This document shows, one piece after another, positions 6,559 to 14,556 of a DNA stretch of 19,357 nt. Position 1 is the first letter of the stretch. Each line of letters starts with the position of its first letter. A program made the translations under genes and the position numbers. The notes beneath the pieces are model-generated. The model worked only from the letters and a program-made list of their open reading frames with translations. It made no database searches and had not been told where the DNA came from. Source of the DNA: Clostridium sp. CAG:571. Lineage in GTDB: Bacteria; Bacillota; Clostridia; TANB77; CAG-508. Location: NCBI GenBank assembly GCA_000434015.1, contig HF999509.1:1-19357 (forward strand). Reading direction: 5' to 3'.

Positions 6559-6559
6559 T

Positions 6560-7258
6560 TTACTCTTCTCCTTCTTTTATATATTTAAAATTAATATCTT
6601 GATTAGTCTTTTCTATCATTATGTTTTTTTGTCTCTCTATTTTAATATTAAGTCCATATTGATTTGTATAATATTCAATAAAACCATTTTTTGTACTAAG
6701 TGTACTATATAAATATGTTTGATCTCCTATTGCTTTAACTTCATATGGTGATGTAATTCTCTGTCCATTTATTAAAATCAAATCGTTTGTAGCATCTGTT
6801 ATATCTGTCATTGGAAGTATTCTTATTCCATTAATAGCTATAGCTTCAGCTCCTGCATATTTAAGTTCATTTATAAGCTCAGATAAATCTGCTGCTAGAA
6901 TCTTTTCAGTTGTATCTGTTAAAGTTATAATAACACCTTCTCCTTTAACATTAGTTTTTCCTAACAATTCATTTGTTTGATTTAATTCTTTTTCAACCAA
7001 ATTCGTTGAATCTTCATTTTTATTAATTTGTTCTTCATATTCAGATATTTTTTGATTTGTAGATTCTAAAGTTTGTGTGACTTGTTCATATTTACTTTTC
7101 CATGTTGATATTTCTTTTCTAAGTTCTGTTTCTTTAATTGCTGACTCTCCTTCTATATCTGTTTTTTCAATAGCTTTAAACCTCATCAATATAACAGAAG
7201 TTAATATAACACACATAATAAATATAACTATACACATAGTAATATTTCTTTTTTTCAA
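6560..7258 (-). CDS. DUF881 protein, second B-type copy
   Basis: This DUF881 family protein (B. subtilis YlxW/YlxX relatives, encoded between divIB and ftsA) has unknown function. It is probably anchored by an N-terminal helix (residues 5-25), with a coiled coil from about 40 to 85 and an outside-facing DUF881 domain. The domain blocks KGEGVIITLTD, ELKYAGAEAIAINGIRI and SPYEVKAIG are typical. It is of the B type, resembling the gene at 7976 in its start, MxFK motif and long coil. I chose TTG 7258 (232 residues), about seven bases after AGAGGTG. The alternative GTG 7267 lies inside that Shine-Dalgarno, and the sister gene also begins TTG AAA AAA. It lies 12 bases after the upstream gene. Confidence 0.85.
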   Translation of the reverse strand: MKKRNITMCIVIFIMCVILTSVILMRFKAIEKTDIEGESAIKETELRKEISTWKSKYEQVTQTLESTNQKISEYEEQINKNEDSTNLVEKELNQTNELLGKTNVKGEGVIITLTDTTEKILAADLSELINELKYAGAEAIAINGIRILPMTDITDATNDLILINGQRITSPYEVKAIGDQTYLYSTLSTKNGFIEYYTNQYGLNIKIERQKNIMIEKTNQDINFKYIKEGEE

Positions 7259-7270
7259 TTCTGCCACCTC

Positions 7271-7957
7271 TTATGTAATACTTTCTATATATTTAGAATT
7301 AATTAAACCATTATATTTTTCTATCTGTATGTTACTTGATTTTGTAACATCAGCTTTAATTCCACTGCTATTTAAAAGTTCTATATATCCACCTGGTCTA
7401 ACAATAGCTCCATATAAAACTCTTGCTTCTCCTATTGCTTTTATAACAAATGGTGACTCTATCTTTTCTGAATTCATTTTTATAATATTTCCATCAAATG
7501 AAATTACTGAGTTCCATACTAATCTTTGGTTATTTATGCTTATACTTTCAGCACCTGCATTTTTTAGTTCATTTACAATATTGTCTAGATATTCTTTTGT
7601 TCCATCATCTAGTTTTTTGCTTGTAATAGTAATTGTAATTCCTTCACCACTTACATCTGTTAATCCTAAAATATTGTTATATTTTTTTATCTTTTCTTCC
7701 TTTTCTCCAAAGTTTTCATCATTTTTAGCTGCTTGTTGTCTAACCCTTTCTAGCTTTTTTTCTGATTTTTCCAAACCATTTTGACTAACATCATATTTAT
7801 CCTTCCATATTAAAACTTCATCTCTTAAATTATCATTAGCAATTATTTTTAATACAGGAGAATTTGCTCCTTCTATTGTTTTTACTTGAACTATTATAGC
7901 TGCTACTATTATTCCAAACATCACAGCTAGTAGAATTGCAACTTTTCTTTTTGTCAT
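7271..7957 (-). CDS. DUF881 protein, second A-type copy
   Basis: A 228-residue DUF881 membrane-anchored protein. A transmembrane helix spans about residues 6-23, then the A-type motif VQVKTIEGANS, a coiled coil (LEKSEKKLERVRQQAAKND) and the domain blocks DVSGEGITITI, ELKNAGAESISINNQR and SPFVIKAIGEARVLYG. ATG 7957 follows AGGAGG by eight bases. It shares with the gene at 8675 the words QVKTI, LRDE/LRDD, KSEKKLE/KAEKKLE and LTDVSG, so the two are A-type paralogues. Function is unknown; position in the division cluster suggests a divisome-associated role. The gene is probably co-transcribed from murA. Confidence 0.87.
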   Translation of the reverse strand: MTKRKVAILLAVMFGIIVAAIIVQVKTIEGANSPVLKIIANDNLRDEVLIWKDKYDVSQNGLEKSEKKLERVRQQAAKNDENFGEKEEKIKKYNNILGLTDVSGEGITITITSKKLDDGTKEYLDNIVNELKNAGAESISINNQRLVWNSVISFDGNIIKMNSEKIESPFVIKAIGEARVLYGAIVRPGGYIELLNSSGIKADVTKSSNIQIEKYNGLINSKYIESIT

Positions 7958-7975
7958 ATAAAAATCCTCCTATCC

Positions 7976-8662
7976 TTAATTTTTACTATATTTAACTTCT
8001 AAATCCCCACTATACTTTTCTATTTTTATATTATTTTGCAATTCCATTTTTACACTTATTCCACTTTCTGTATATGTATGCAAATATCCATCTTTAGCAT
8101 TAAGGTTATTTGATAAGTATTCTTGATTACCTATACACTTTACTATATACGGTGAAGATATCTTTTGTCCTTCTATCTGAATAATATAATTCACATCTAC
8201 TATATCTGTTGAATTAACAATTCTAATATTATTAATTGAGATAGCCTCAGCTCCTGCATATTTTAACTCATTAACTAAATTTAATAATGTACTTGCAGTT
8301 ATTCCTTGTTCTTCATTATCTTCTAAAGTAAGAACCACTCCATCTCCTTGTACATCTGTAACTCCTACAAGTTTTTCTAAATTATTTAATTCCTTATCTA
8401 AAACTTTAGATGTTTCTTGATTATTTTGCAATATTGACTGATATTCTTCAATTGTCCCCTTAACATTTTCAAGTTTTTTTGATATTTCGTTGTATTTTTT
8501 TTGCCAAACAACAATTTCACTTTTTAGTTCATCTTCATTCATATTTTTTATATCTGTTAAATTAGTTTGTCTTACAGTTTTAAATTGCATACTCATAACA
8601 CAAGTTAAAACAATACACATTAAAAATATTGTTACATTAACCACTACTTTTTCTTTTTTCAA
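7976..8662 (-). CDS. DUF881 protein, first B-type copy
   Basis: A 228-residue DUF881 protein. A membrane helix at about residues 8-26 is followed by the B-type motif MQFKTVRQTN, then a long coiled coil (about 45-90) and the domain blocks VTDVQGDGVVLTLED, ELKYAGAEAISINNIRI and SPYIVKCIGNQEYL. The start is TTG 8662, eight bases after AGAGGTG. It is closest by eye to the gene at 6560 (both carry ELKYAGAEAI and the same start context), so the pair is a duplicated B type. It lies 12 bases after the A-type gene upstream and 18 before the next. Function is unknown. Confidence 0.86.
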   Translation of the reverse strand: MKKEKVVVNVTIFLMCIVLTCVMSMQFKTVRQTNLTDIKNMNEDELKSEIVVWQKKYNEISKKLENVKGTIEEYQSILQNNQETSKVLDKELNNLEKLVGVTDVQGDGVVLTLEDNEEQGITASTLLNLVNELKYAGAEAISINNIRIVNSTDIVDVNYIIQIEGQKISSPYIVKCIGNQEYLSNNLNAKDGYLHTYTESGISVKMELQNNIKIEKYSGDLEVKYSKN

Positions 8663-8674
8663 ACTAATTCACCT

Positions 8675-9397
8675 CTATTCAACTGTTTTAGCATAATTAA
8701 AATTAATCACACCATCATATTTATTTATTTTTACATTATCTTGTTTTTTTATATCTACTATAATTCCAGAATTATTTAATCTAGTTATTGTTTCATCTAA
8801 GTTTCCATATAACAATTCTGGTGATCCTATAGCCTTTATTTCAAAAGGTGAACTTACCTTTTTATCATTTACTCTTATTACATTTCCAGAACAAATTATT
8901 GAAGTATCATTTACAATTCTTTCATCATTTATAGAAATAGCCTCTGCTCCTGATATCTTCAATTTTCTTACTATTTCTCTTAAATTAGCATCATGTACTA
9001 AATAAGATCTAATATCATCTGTTATTCCTATATTTTCATTAGTAACTCCTTGATTATCTTTTAATGTTACTATAACACCTTGGCCACTTACATCTGTTAA
9101 CCCTAATGCTGTATTATTAATATTTAATTCTCGCTCTTTTTTTATTGAATCCGGGCTATTTTGTATAGCAAGCTGTCTTGTTTCTTCTAGTTTTTTTTCT
9201 GCTTTTGTTACTTCTGTATTGACACTATCATATTTTTCTTTCCACCTTAATAGATCATCTCTTAAATCATTATTATTAGACAATGTGTAATTAACTATGG
9301 AATTAGTATTTTTTATAGTCTTTACTTGAATAACTATTGCAAGTACAAGAACAAAGCATATTGCTCCAATTGTTAGTGATATTACCTTTTTGTTCAT
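8675..9397 (-). CDS. DUF881 protein, first A-type copy
   Basis: A 240-residue DUF881 membrane protein, the first of four in a row. A transmembrane helix spans about residues 5-22, followed by IQVKTIKNTNS, an acidic-basic coil (VTKAEKKLEETRQLA) and the DUF881 core (LTDVSGQGVIVTLKDNQG, KLKISGAEAISINDERI, SPFEIKAIGSPELLYG). Compared with the other A copy it carries an insertion of about 15 residues around residues 110-130 (NENIGITDDIRSYLVHDAN). ATG 9397 follows AAAGGAG by 11 bases, and it is 18 bases after ftsQ/divIB. Function is unknown. Confidence 0.87.
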   Translation of the reverse strand: MNKKVISLTIGAICFVLVLAIVIQVKTIKNTNSIVNYTLSNNNDLRDDLLRWKEKYDSVNTEVTKAEKKLEETRQLAIQNSPDSIKKERELNINNTALGLTDVSGQGVIVTLKDNQGVTNENIGITDDIRSYLVHDANLREIVRKLKISGAEAISINDERIVNDTSIICSGNVIRVNDKKVSSPFEIKAIGSPELLYGNLDETITRLNNSGIIVDIKKQDNVKINKYDGVINFNYAKTVE

Positions 9398-9415
9398 TAA
9401 GTTTTCTTCTCCTTT

Positions 9416-10456
9416 CTAGACTCTTTCTCTAAAAAAAGGTCTATCTGAATTCAAATTCATATTAACAAATATTTCACCTTGTAAATCTTTTGTTTCATTT
9501 AAAATTGTTTTTACCCAAAGAATTCTTTCTTCTAACATAGAACAATCTCCTAAATGTGCTGTTTTTTGTTCATTTTCCATTTCTATTTCGTAATCACTTT
9601 TATTTCTTATATCTATTCCAGTTATTTTATCAAAAATTTCTTCACTTTGTGCTACTTCCATTATTTTTAACACTGTACTTAACATTTCTAGATCTTCATT
9701 ACATAATCTTTGTCCTACAACAATGTCTTTTTCATCCGTTTTATAGCCTTTTAATACCGGCAATTTTGCTTTTTCATCTGATATTTCTAATATATAACCT
9801 TGATTATTAATATATACATATGCATTTCCATATAACAGCATTAATTTAGCCGTTCTTTCCTTGACTTCTATTTTTAACGTATCTGGTAATCCTCTAGTTA
9901 TTTTTACACTATCTATATACGCATTTTCTTTTATTTTCTTTTTAATGTCTCTTTTAGAATATTTAAATGTATTTTCATCTAATTTTACTCCAGATAAACT
10001 TATTATTTGCTCAGAAGATATCTTTTGATTATTTTTTACTTCTATATTTTTAATATTAAATATTGGTGAAATCATAATACAAATTATTGTTCCAATAATA
10101 ATAATACATAAACTTGTCCATTTTATGATTTTTAAAATAAATTTTCTTCTTTTTATTTGTTTTTCTGTTAGTTTCTTTATTTTTTTTACTTTTTTATTTT
10201 TACTTTTACTTTTTTTAATATTTGCATTTTTTACTTTTGGGCTATTTTTTCTACCACTATATTCTTCTTTGTTTTTACTTGCTTTTGACAAATATTCTTT
10301 TTTATCTATATTAGGAATACCTATAATAATTTCATTATCTAAGTTAATTGCAGTATTCCTATTATTTAAATTATTACTTTTTTTATGGGCAGATTTTATA
10401 TCTGCCCTTTGCTTTTTATTAATTTTTTTATTTTTATACGCATATTTTTTATTCAA
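9416..10456 (-). CDS. divIB: Cell division protein FtsQ/DivIB
   Basis: DivIB/FtsQ is a bitopic membrane protein of the FtsQ-FtsB-FtsL (DivIB-DivIC-FtsL) complex that regulates septal peptidoglycan synthesis. Of the 346 residues, about 1-105 form a very lysine-rich cytoplasmic tail, longer than usual and probably disordered. One membrane helix follows (about 107-130), then a POTRA domain starting at FNIKNIEVKNNQKISSEQII and the beta domain (GLPDTLKIEVKERTAKLML, YVYINNQGYILE). Start TTG 10456 lies nine bases after AAGGTG, three bases after the murA stop, so translation is likely coupled. The neighbours murA, DUF881 genes and sbp support the assignment. Confidence 0.9.
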   Translation of the reverse strand: MNKKYAYKNKKINKKQRADIKSAHKKSNNLNNRNTAINLDNEIIIGIPNIDKKEYLSKASKNKEEYSGRKNSPKVKNANIKKSKSKNKKVKKIKKLTEKQIKRRKFILKIIKWTSLCIIIIGTIICIMISPIFNIKNIEVKNNQKISSEQIISLSGVKLDENTFKYSKRDIKKKIKENAYIDSVKITRGLPDTLKIEVKERTAKLMLLYGNAYVYINNQGYILEISDEKAKLPVLKGYKTDEKDIVVGQRLCNEDLEMLSTVLKIMEVAQSEEIFDKITGIDIRNKSDYEIEMENEQKTAHLGDCSMLEERILWVKTILNETKDLQGEIFVNMNLNSDRPFFRERV

Positions 10457-10459
10457 TAT

Positions 10460-11716
10460 TTATTCACCTTCTTCTAAACTTATACAAGCTCCTAACTTAG
10501 TTAGCTTTTCGTCTAATTTTTCGTATCCTCTTAAAATATATTCTATATTACTTATCTTTGTCTTGCCTTTTGCTTTAAGAGCTGCTAACACAAGTGCCGC
10601 TCCTCCTCTTAAATCTGCACTTTCCACATTTGCACAAGACAATTTTTTTACTCCTTTTATTACAGCCATCTTCCCTTCTATAGTTGCCTTTGCTCCCATT
10701 CTCTTCAATTCTGTTATATATTTGTATCTATTTTCAAATATGTTTTCAATTATTACCGATGTTCCTTTTGCTGTAACAAGCATTGCTCCAAATATTGGTT
10801 GCAAATCTGTTGGAAATCCTGGATATGGCATTGTTTTTATTTCCAAAGGTTTAATCCTTTTAGGTGCTTCTAATTGTATACTATTTTTTTCTATTGTAAT
10901 TAGACATCCCGCTTCTTGTAATTTATTAATAACAGGATCTAGATGTTTAGCTTCTACATTAACAAGTTTTATTTTTCCTAAAGTTGCTGCTGCCATACAC
11001 AAAAAAGTTCCTGCCTCAATTCTATCTGGCATAACACTATAACCTATTGGCTTAAGTTTTTTTACTCCTGTTATTTTTATTTCATTAGTTCCTGCACCTT
11101 CTATTTTAGCTCCCATTTTATTTAAACATTTTGCCAAATCTTCTATCTCAGGTTCCATCGCTGCATTAGTTATTTTTGTTATTCCTTCTGCATATACAGA
11201 TGCTAGTATAATATTTTCTGTTGCTCCTACACTTGGAAAATCTAAATTAATATCGTTTCCTACTATCTTATCACATTTACAATGTATAAATCCAGCTTCT
11301 TCCTCAATTTGTACACCTAATTTTTCGAAAGCATTAAGATGTAAATCTATTGGTCTTGAACCAATATCACATCCCCCTGGATACGAAAATGTTACTTCTT
11401 TAAATCTTCCTAAAATAGCTCCAGCTAAAATTACTGTAGATCTCATTTCTCTCATTAATTCTTCTGGAATTTCTTTTTTATTCATTTTCTTAGAATTTAT
11501 CTCTATTTTACCACTATTTTGCTTAATCTTGCAACCTAAAAGCCTCAAAATTTTCAAAGTAATTCTAGTATCTTTTATATTTGGAACATTATACAATTTA
11601 GTTATATTTGAATTTAATATACTAGATGCAATAATTGGAAGTGAAGCATTTTTAGAACCTGAAATTTTCACTTCTCCTGAAAGCTTTTTTCCACCTTCTA
11701 TTATGTATGATTTCAT
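10460..11716 (-). CDS. murA: UDP-N-acetylglucosamine 1-carboxyvinyltransferase MurA
   Basis: MurA transfers enolpyruvate from phosphoenolpyruvate to UDP-GlcNAc, the first committed step of peptidoglycan precursor synthesis in the cytoplasm. The 418-residue length is normal. SGSKNASLPII holds the conserved Lys22-Asn23. SYPGGCDIGSRPIDLHL carries the catalytic Cys116, the residue fosfomycin attacks; this copy has Cys, not the resistant Asp. LQPIFGAML and AADLRGGAALVLAAL-like blocks (here SADLRGGAALVLAALKAKGK) follow near the C terminus. ATG 11716 lies nine bases after AAGGGTG. It heads the operon with ftsQ/divIB, and a candidate promoter lies at 11754-11781. Many Bacillota carry two MurA paralogues; I cannot tell whether another exists elsewhere. 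Confidence 0.95.
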   Translation of the reverse strand: MKSYIIEGGKKLSGEVKISGSKNASLPIIASSILNSNITKLYNVPNIKDTRITLKILRLLGCKIKQNSGKIEINSKKMNKKEIPEELMREMRSTVILAGAILGRFKEVTFSYPGGCDIGSRPIDLHLNAFEKLGVQIEEEAGFIHCKCDKIVGNDINLDFPSVGATENIILASVYAEGITKITNAAMEPEIEDLAKCLNKMGAKIEGAGTNEIKITGVKKLKPIGYSVMPDRIEAGTFLCMAAATLGKIKLVNVEAKHLDPVINKLQEAGCLITIEKNSIQLEAPKRIKPLEIKTMPYPGFPTDLQPIFGAMLVTAKGTSVIIENIFENRYKYITELKRMGAKATIEGKMAVIKGVKKLSCANVESADLRGGAALVLAALKAKGKTKISNIEYILRGYEKLDEKLTKLGACISLEEGE

Positions 11717-11753
11717 GATACATTCACCCTTTCTACTCTTTAATATGATATAT

Positions 11754-11781
11754 ATTATGTTTCATTTACGTAAGTCGTGAA
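11754..11781 (-). promoter_or_regulatory. Candidate promoter of the murA operon
   Basis: On the minus strand TTCACG (11781-11776) and CATAAT (11759-11754) are 16 bases apart, 37 bases before murA. The match is moderate. One copy of a 13-base direct repeat fills most of the spacer. Confidence 0.35.
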
Positions 11782-11812
11782 TATAATTATTAGCGTGCCT
11801 CATTTATGTAAG
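11762..11812. repeat. Direct 13-base repeat in the murA promoter region
   Basis: TCATTTACGTAAG (11762-11774) and TCATTTATGTAAG (11800-11812) differ at one base and are 38 bases apart. One copy lies between the candidate -35 and -10 of murA, the other upstream. The core TTACGTAA is palindromic. This looks like an operator pair for an unknown regulator. Confidence 0.4.
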
Positions 11813-11874
11813 AAAAAATTTTTTATCTTTAACTTATCACATATATTTATTTTTGACTTTATTACTAGACTTTT

Positions 11875-11905
11875 TTGACTTCTTATGATAAATTATTTTT
11901 ATAAA
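11875..11905 (+). promoter_or_regulatory. Candidate promoter of the YwqG-like gene
   Basis: TTGACT (11875-11880) and TATAAA (11900-11905) lie 19 bases apart, slightly wide, and 25 bases before the start codon at 11931. It is the best pair visible in the divergent intergenic region. Confidence 0.3.
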
Positions 11906-11930
11906 TAAAATATAAAAGGAGACTTGTAAT

Positions 11931-13802
11931 ATGAATATTTCAGAAATTTCAGTAACAGAAAACTGTGAAGAAAGACTAAGACCACTGTTTTTAATAAAAT
12001 TATCATCTACTCAAAAAGAAAAAAATTTAGATCAAATTGCAATTGATGATTTTATACAATCTTTATTAAAAGGTTTTGATTCAAAATATCATACAGAATT
12101 TTATACAATCTTAAAATACCTTATCAACACAGAGAACATTAAAGAAAAACAAGATTTATTAAACAGATTAAAAAAACTTACATATGATGACTTATTAACT
12201 ATTTCTAAGTTGAATTTATTTAATCGCCAATTATTATCTAAATTTATAAAACTTGAAACAAAAGAGCTAAATTCCGAAACAAATAATTTAATTTCATACT
12301 TGCAAACTCAAAACTTTGATTATAATAATTTTTTAGAATTAAAACATAAAGAAATTACAATTCTAGATGACAATGTTTATAATACAATTACTACTACTGA
12401 CTTTAATTATTATGAAAAAGTAAACTCAAAAGGAATTGTCGAATTATTATTATATATTTATAAAAATGGTTTAGTACTTTTATTTGAAAAGAAATCAGAA
12501 AATTACATATACAGTTTTAATTTCTTTGATAGTACTTCTGCTCTTCTTATAAAAGAGTTTTTAAAATTTCAACCATTAGACAAAAACACTATAATTGTAA
12601 ACTTGATAAAATTCGAGAAAAAAATTACTCCAGAAACATTTATAAAAGCTGCCAAAACTCTACCTCCAACTAAAGAAAAAGATTTATGTTATTCATTTGC
12701 AGATCAATTTGGTGTTTCTAATCCAGAGTATCTATATTATTTAGCTGATTATATTTCTAATCGTTCTAATCTATCAAAAGCTATCGAATTATATAGAAAA
12801 GCTATTGAAGGTGGAATAACTAAATCTTATGAAAAACTAGCTGATATTTATAATTTAAAAAAAGATTATGCTTCTGCTTTAATAAATCTAGAAAGAGCAA
12901 AAGCATATGGTTATGATGTAGATAAAAAAATACAAGATACAAAAAATCTTTTAATAAAATATAGTCAAAAAGATGTTAGAATAAAACCTCTTATTAATAT
13001 AATTAACGAATATAAAATGAAGACACAAAAAGATTGCTATAAACTAATTATAAATGAAAATGATACTCCTACTATATTAAATTCCAAAATAGGCGGAAGT
13101 CCATACTTGCCTTTAGGAGAAAATATGCCAAAAGATAAAAATGGTAATTTTATGCCATTACTTATTCAAATTAACTTTGCAGAACTAAATTCAGATATTT
13201 ACCCAAAAGAAGGTATCCTAGAAGTATTCTTAGATAAAGATTTTTCTTGGCCTGCACAATATGAAATAAGATATTATAAAAATGTTTCTAATAATTATGA
13301 AACTAATTTTCCTAATATAGACTTATCTAATTTTGTAATCAGAAACTCTTTAAAAATTACTTTTGAAAAGTCAGTGTCTTATATGCCAACATCTGATTTT
13401 AGATTTAGCAATACTATAGCAGAATATATAGAAAAAATCATATCTGATGAAACATTACAAAATCAAATTAAAGAAATTGCCAAAATAGATTATAACTACT
13501 ATTTGCCAGATTATAAAAATAAAGAAAAAGATCTATATATAGATTTATTATCAAATGTTATTTACGATGAGTGTCAAACTACACCTATAACTCTTGGTGG
13601 ATATGCAGATTTCACTCAACAAGATCCAAGAACAGGTAGTTCAAGTCTAGCTAACTTAACAGAATGTTTAATAAAAATAGATTCTGAAGGATATGACAAA
13701 TTACAAATTGGTGATGCTGGAATTATTAGTATTTTTATTTCTAAAGAAGATCTTGAAAACGCTAACTTCCAAAAAGCAGTACTAGATTGGGATTGTTTAT
13801 AA
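11931..13802 (+). CDS. YwqG/DUF1963 protein with TPR-like N-terminal extension
   Basis: This 623-residue protein has a C-terminal YwqG-like (DUF1963) domain from about residue 377. Recognisable blocks are KIGGSPYLPLGENMP, MPLLIQINFAEL, GILEVFLDKD, LGGYADFTQQDPR and the terminal IGDAGIISIFISKEDL to LDWDCL. Function of the family is unknown. Residues about 267-330 look like Sel1/TPR repeats (KAIELYRKAIEGGITKSYEK, then LADIYNLKKDYASALINLER). The first 260 residues are alpha-helical-looking and unrecognised. YwqG proteins are commonly near 260 residues, so this is a fusion or extended form. ATG 11931 follows AAGGAG by about nine bases. It is the only plus-strand gene and lies between two minus-strand operons, which suggests insertion or independent regulation. 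Base composition resembles its neighbours. Confidence 0.85.
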   Translation: MNISEISVTENCEERLRPLFLIKLSSTQKEKNLDQIAIDDFIQSLLKGFDSKYHTEFYTILKYLINTENIKEKQDLLNRLKKLTYDDLLTISKLNLFNRQLLSKFIKLETKELNSETNNLISYLQTQNFDYNNFLELKHKEITILDDNVYNTITTTDFNYYEKVNSKGIVELLLYIYKNGLVLLFEKKSENYIYSFNFFDSTSALLIKEFLKFQPLDKNTIIVNLIKFEKKITPETFIKAAKTLPPTKEKDLCYSFADQFGVSNPEYLYYLADYISNRSNLSKAIELYRKAIEGGITKSYEKLADIYNLKKDYASALINLERAKAYGYDVDKKIQDTKNLLIKYSQKDVRIKPLINIINEYKMKTQKDCYKLIINENDTPTILNSKIGGSPYLPLGENMPKDKNGNFMPLLIQINFAELNSDIYPKEGILEVFLDKDFSWPAQYEIRYYKNVSNNYETNFPNIDLSNFVIRNSLKITFEKSVSYMPTSDFRFSNTIAEYIEKIISDETLQNQIKEIAKIDYNYYLPDYKNKEKDLYIDLLSNVIYDECQTTPITLGGYADFTQQDPRTGSSSLANLTECLIKIDSEGYDKLQIGDAGIISIFISKEDLENANFQKAVLDWDCL

Positions 13803-13833
13803 AAACTAGATATTAACTTTCAAATTTTCTATA

Positions 13834-13889
13834 ACAAAAAATAATACCCCTCTTTACCTAAAAACAGTAAAAAGAGGTATTATTTTTTT
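13834..13889. terminator. Bidirectional terminator between convergent genes
   Basis: AAAAAATAATACC plus CCTCTTT (from about 13835) pairs with AAAGAGG and TATTATTTTTTT (to about 13889), with a two-base bulge. A-runs lie on one side and T-runs on the other, so it can end both the YwqG-like mRNA (plus) and the HD-GYP mRNA (minus). Confidence 0.75.
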
Positions 13890-13901
13890 ATAAATCAAAC
13901 T

Positions 13902-14537
13902 TTATCTTTTCATCTCTTGTAATTTTTTAATTTCTTCTATATCTCCATTTTCTTCCTGAATTTCATCAATAGCAACATCAACAAGTGCATTAAATATTTT
14001 TTTATTAACTTTTCCTTTTTGCACATTTTCATAAATTATATTCATTGCATCAACTCTTTTAACTTCTGGCTTATATTGTCTTCTACTGCATATTGCATCA
14101 TAAAGATCTGCTACTTTTACAATTTTAGCTTCTATTGGTATTTCATCTTTTTTCAAACATTCTGGATATCCTGTTCCATCCTCATTTTCATGATGATATT
14201 TAGCTGCATTTGCATATTTTTTCAAATCTTCATGTGCCATACAAAGTTCATACCCTTTAATTGTATGCTTTTTCATAACTTCATATTCTTCATCTGTTAA
14301 TTTTTCTGGTTTTTGTAATATTTCATATGGTATAAAAATTTTTCCTATATCATGTAAATATGCACAATTTATATAAAATCTTGTTTTTTCTTCTGATACA
14401 TTAAGCTTTTGACATATTTTTAAAGTTATTTTAGGAACATTATGTACATGCTTATTAGTATAGATATCTAACTTTTCTAATCTTTTTACTTGCAATCTAA
14501 CATCTTCAGTTAATTTTTGAAACATACTATCATTCAT
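13902..14537 (-). CDS. HD-GYP domain protein, probable cyclic dinucleotide phosphodiesterase
   Basis: HD-GYP domains typically hydrolyse cyclic di-GMP or related dinucleotides. Of 211 residues, nearly all are the domain. His30 and His32 sit in KHVHNVPK, YLHDIGKIFIP carries His62-Asp63 with Gly65-Lys66, and His91 follows. HHENEDGTGYP (115-125) is an exact match to HHExxDGxGYP. VADLYDAICSRRQYKP carries Asp144. There is no receiver, PAS or other sensor domain, so it is a stand-alone enzyme. I chose ATG 14537 because AGAGGT lies seven to nine bases upstream; an earlier in-frame ATG at 14612 would add 25 lysine-rich residues overlapping the upstream gene. It is the last gene of the operon with topB. 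Substrate is not proven. Confidence 0.87.
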   Translation of the reverse strand: MNDSMFQKLTEDVRLQVKRLEKLDIYTNKHVHNVPKITLKICQKLNVSEEKTRFYINCAYLHDIGKIFIPYEILQKPEKLTDEEYEVMKKHTIKGYELCMAHEDLKKYANAAKYHHENEDGTGYPECLKKDEIPIEAKIVKVADLYDAICSRRQYKPEVKRVDAMNIIYENVQKGKVNKKIFNALVDVAIDEIQEENGDIEEIKKLQEMKR

Positions 14538-14556
14538 ATATTTTTTACCTCTTATG

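Noticed and set aside
7077..7784. Plus-strand open frame of 235 codons
   Set aside because: Antisense to two DUF881 genes with normal domain sequence; hydrophobic low-complexity shadow.
10125..11042. Long plus-strand open frame of 305 codons
   Set aside because: It is antisense to ftsQ/divIB and murA, which both have clear family motifs. The product is a Phe/Leu/Ile/Ser-rich shadow typical of the strand opposite AT-rich, lysine-rich genes, and it has no ribosome binding site that stands out.
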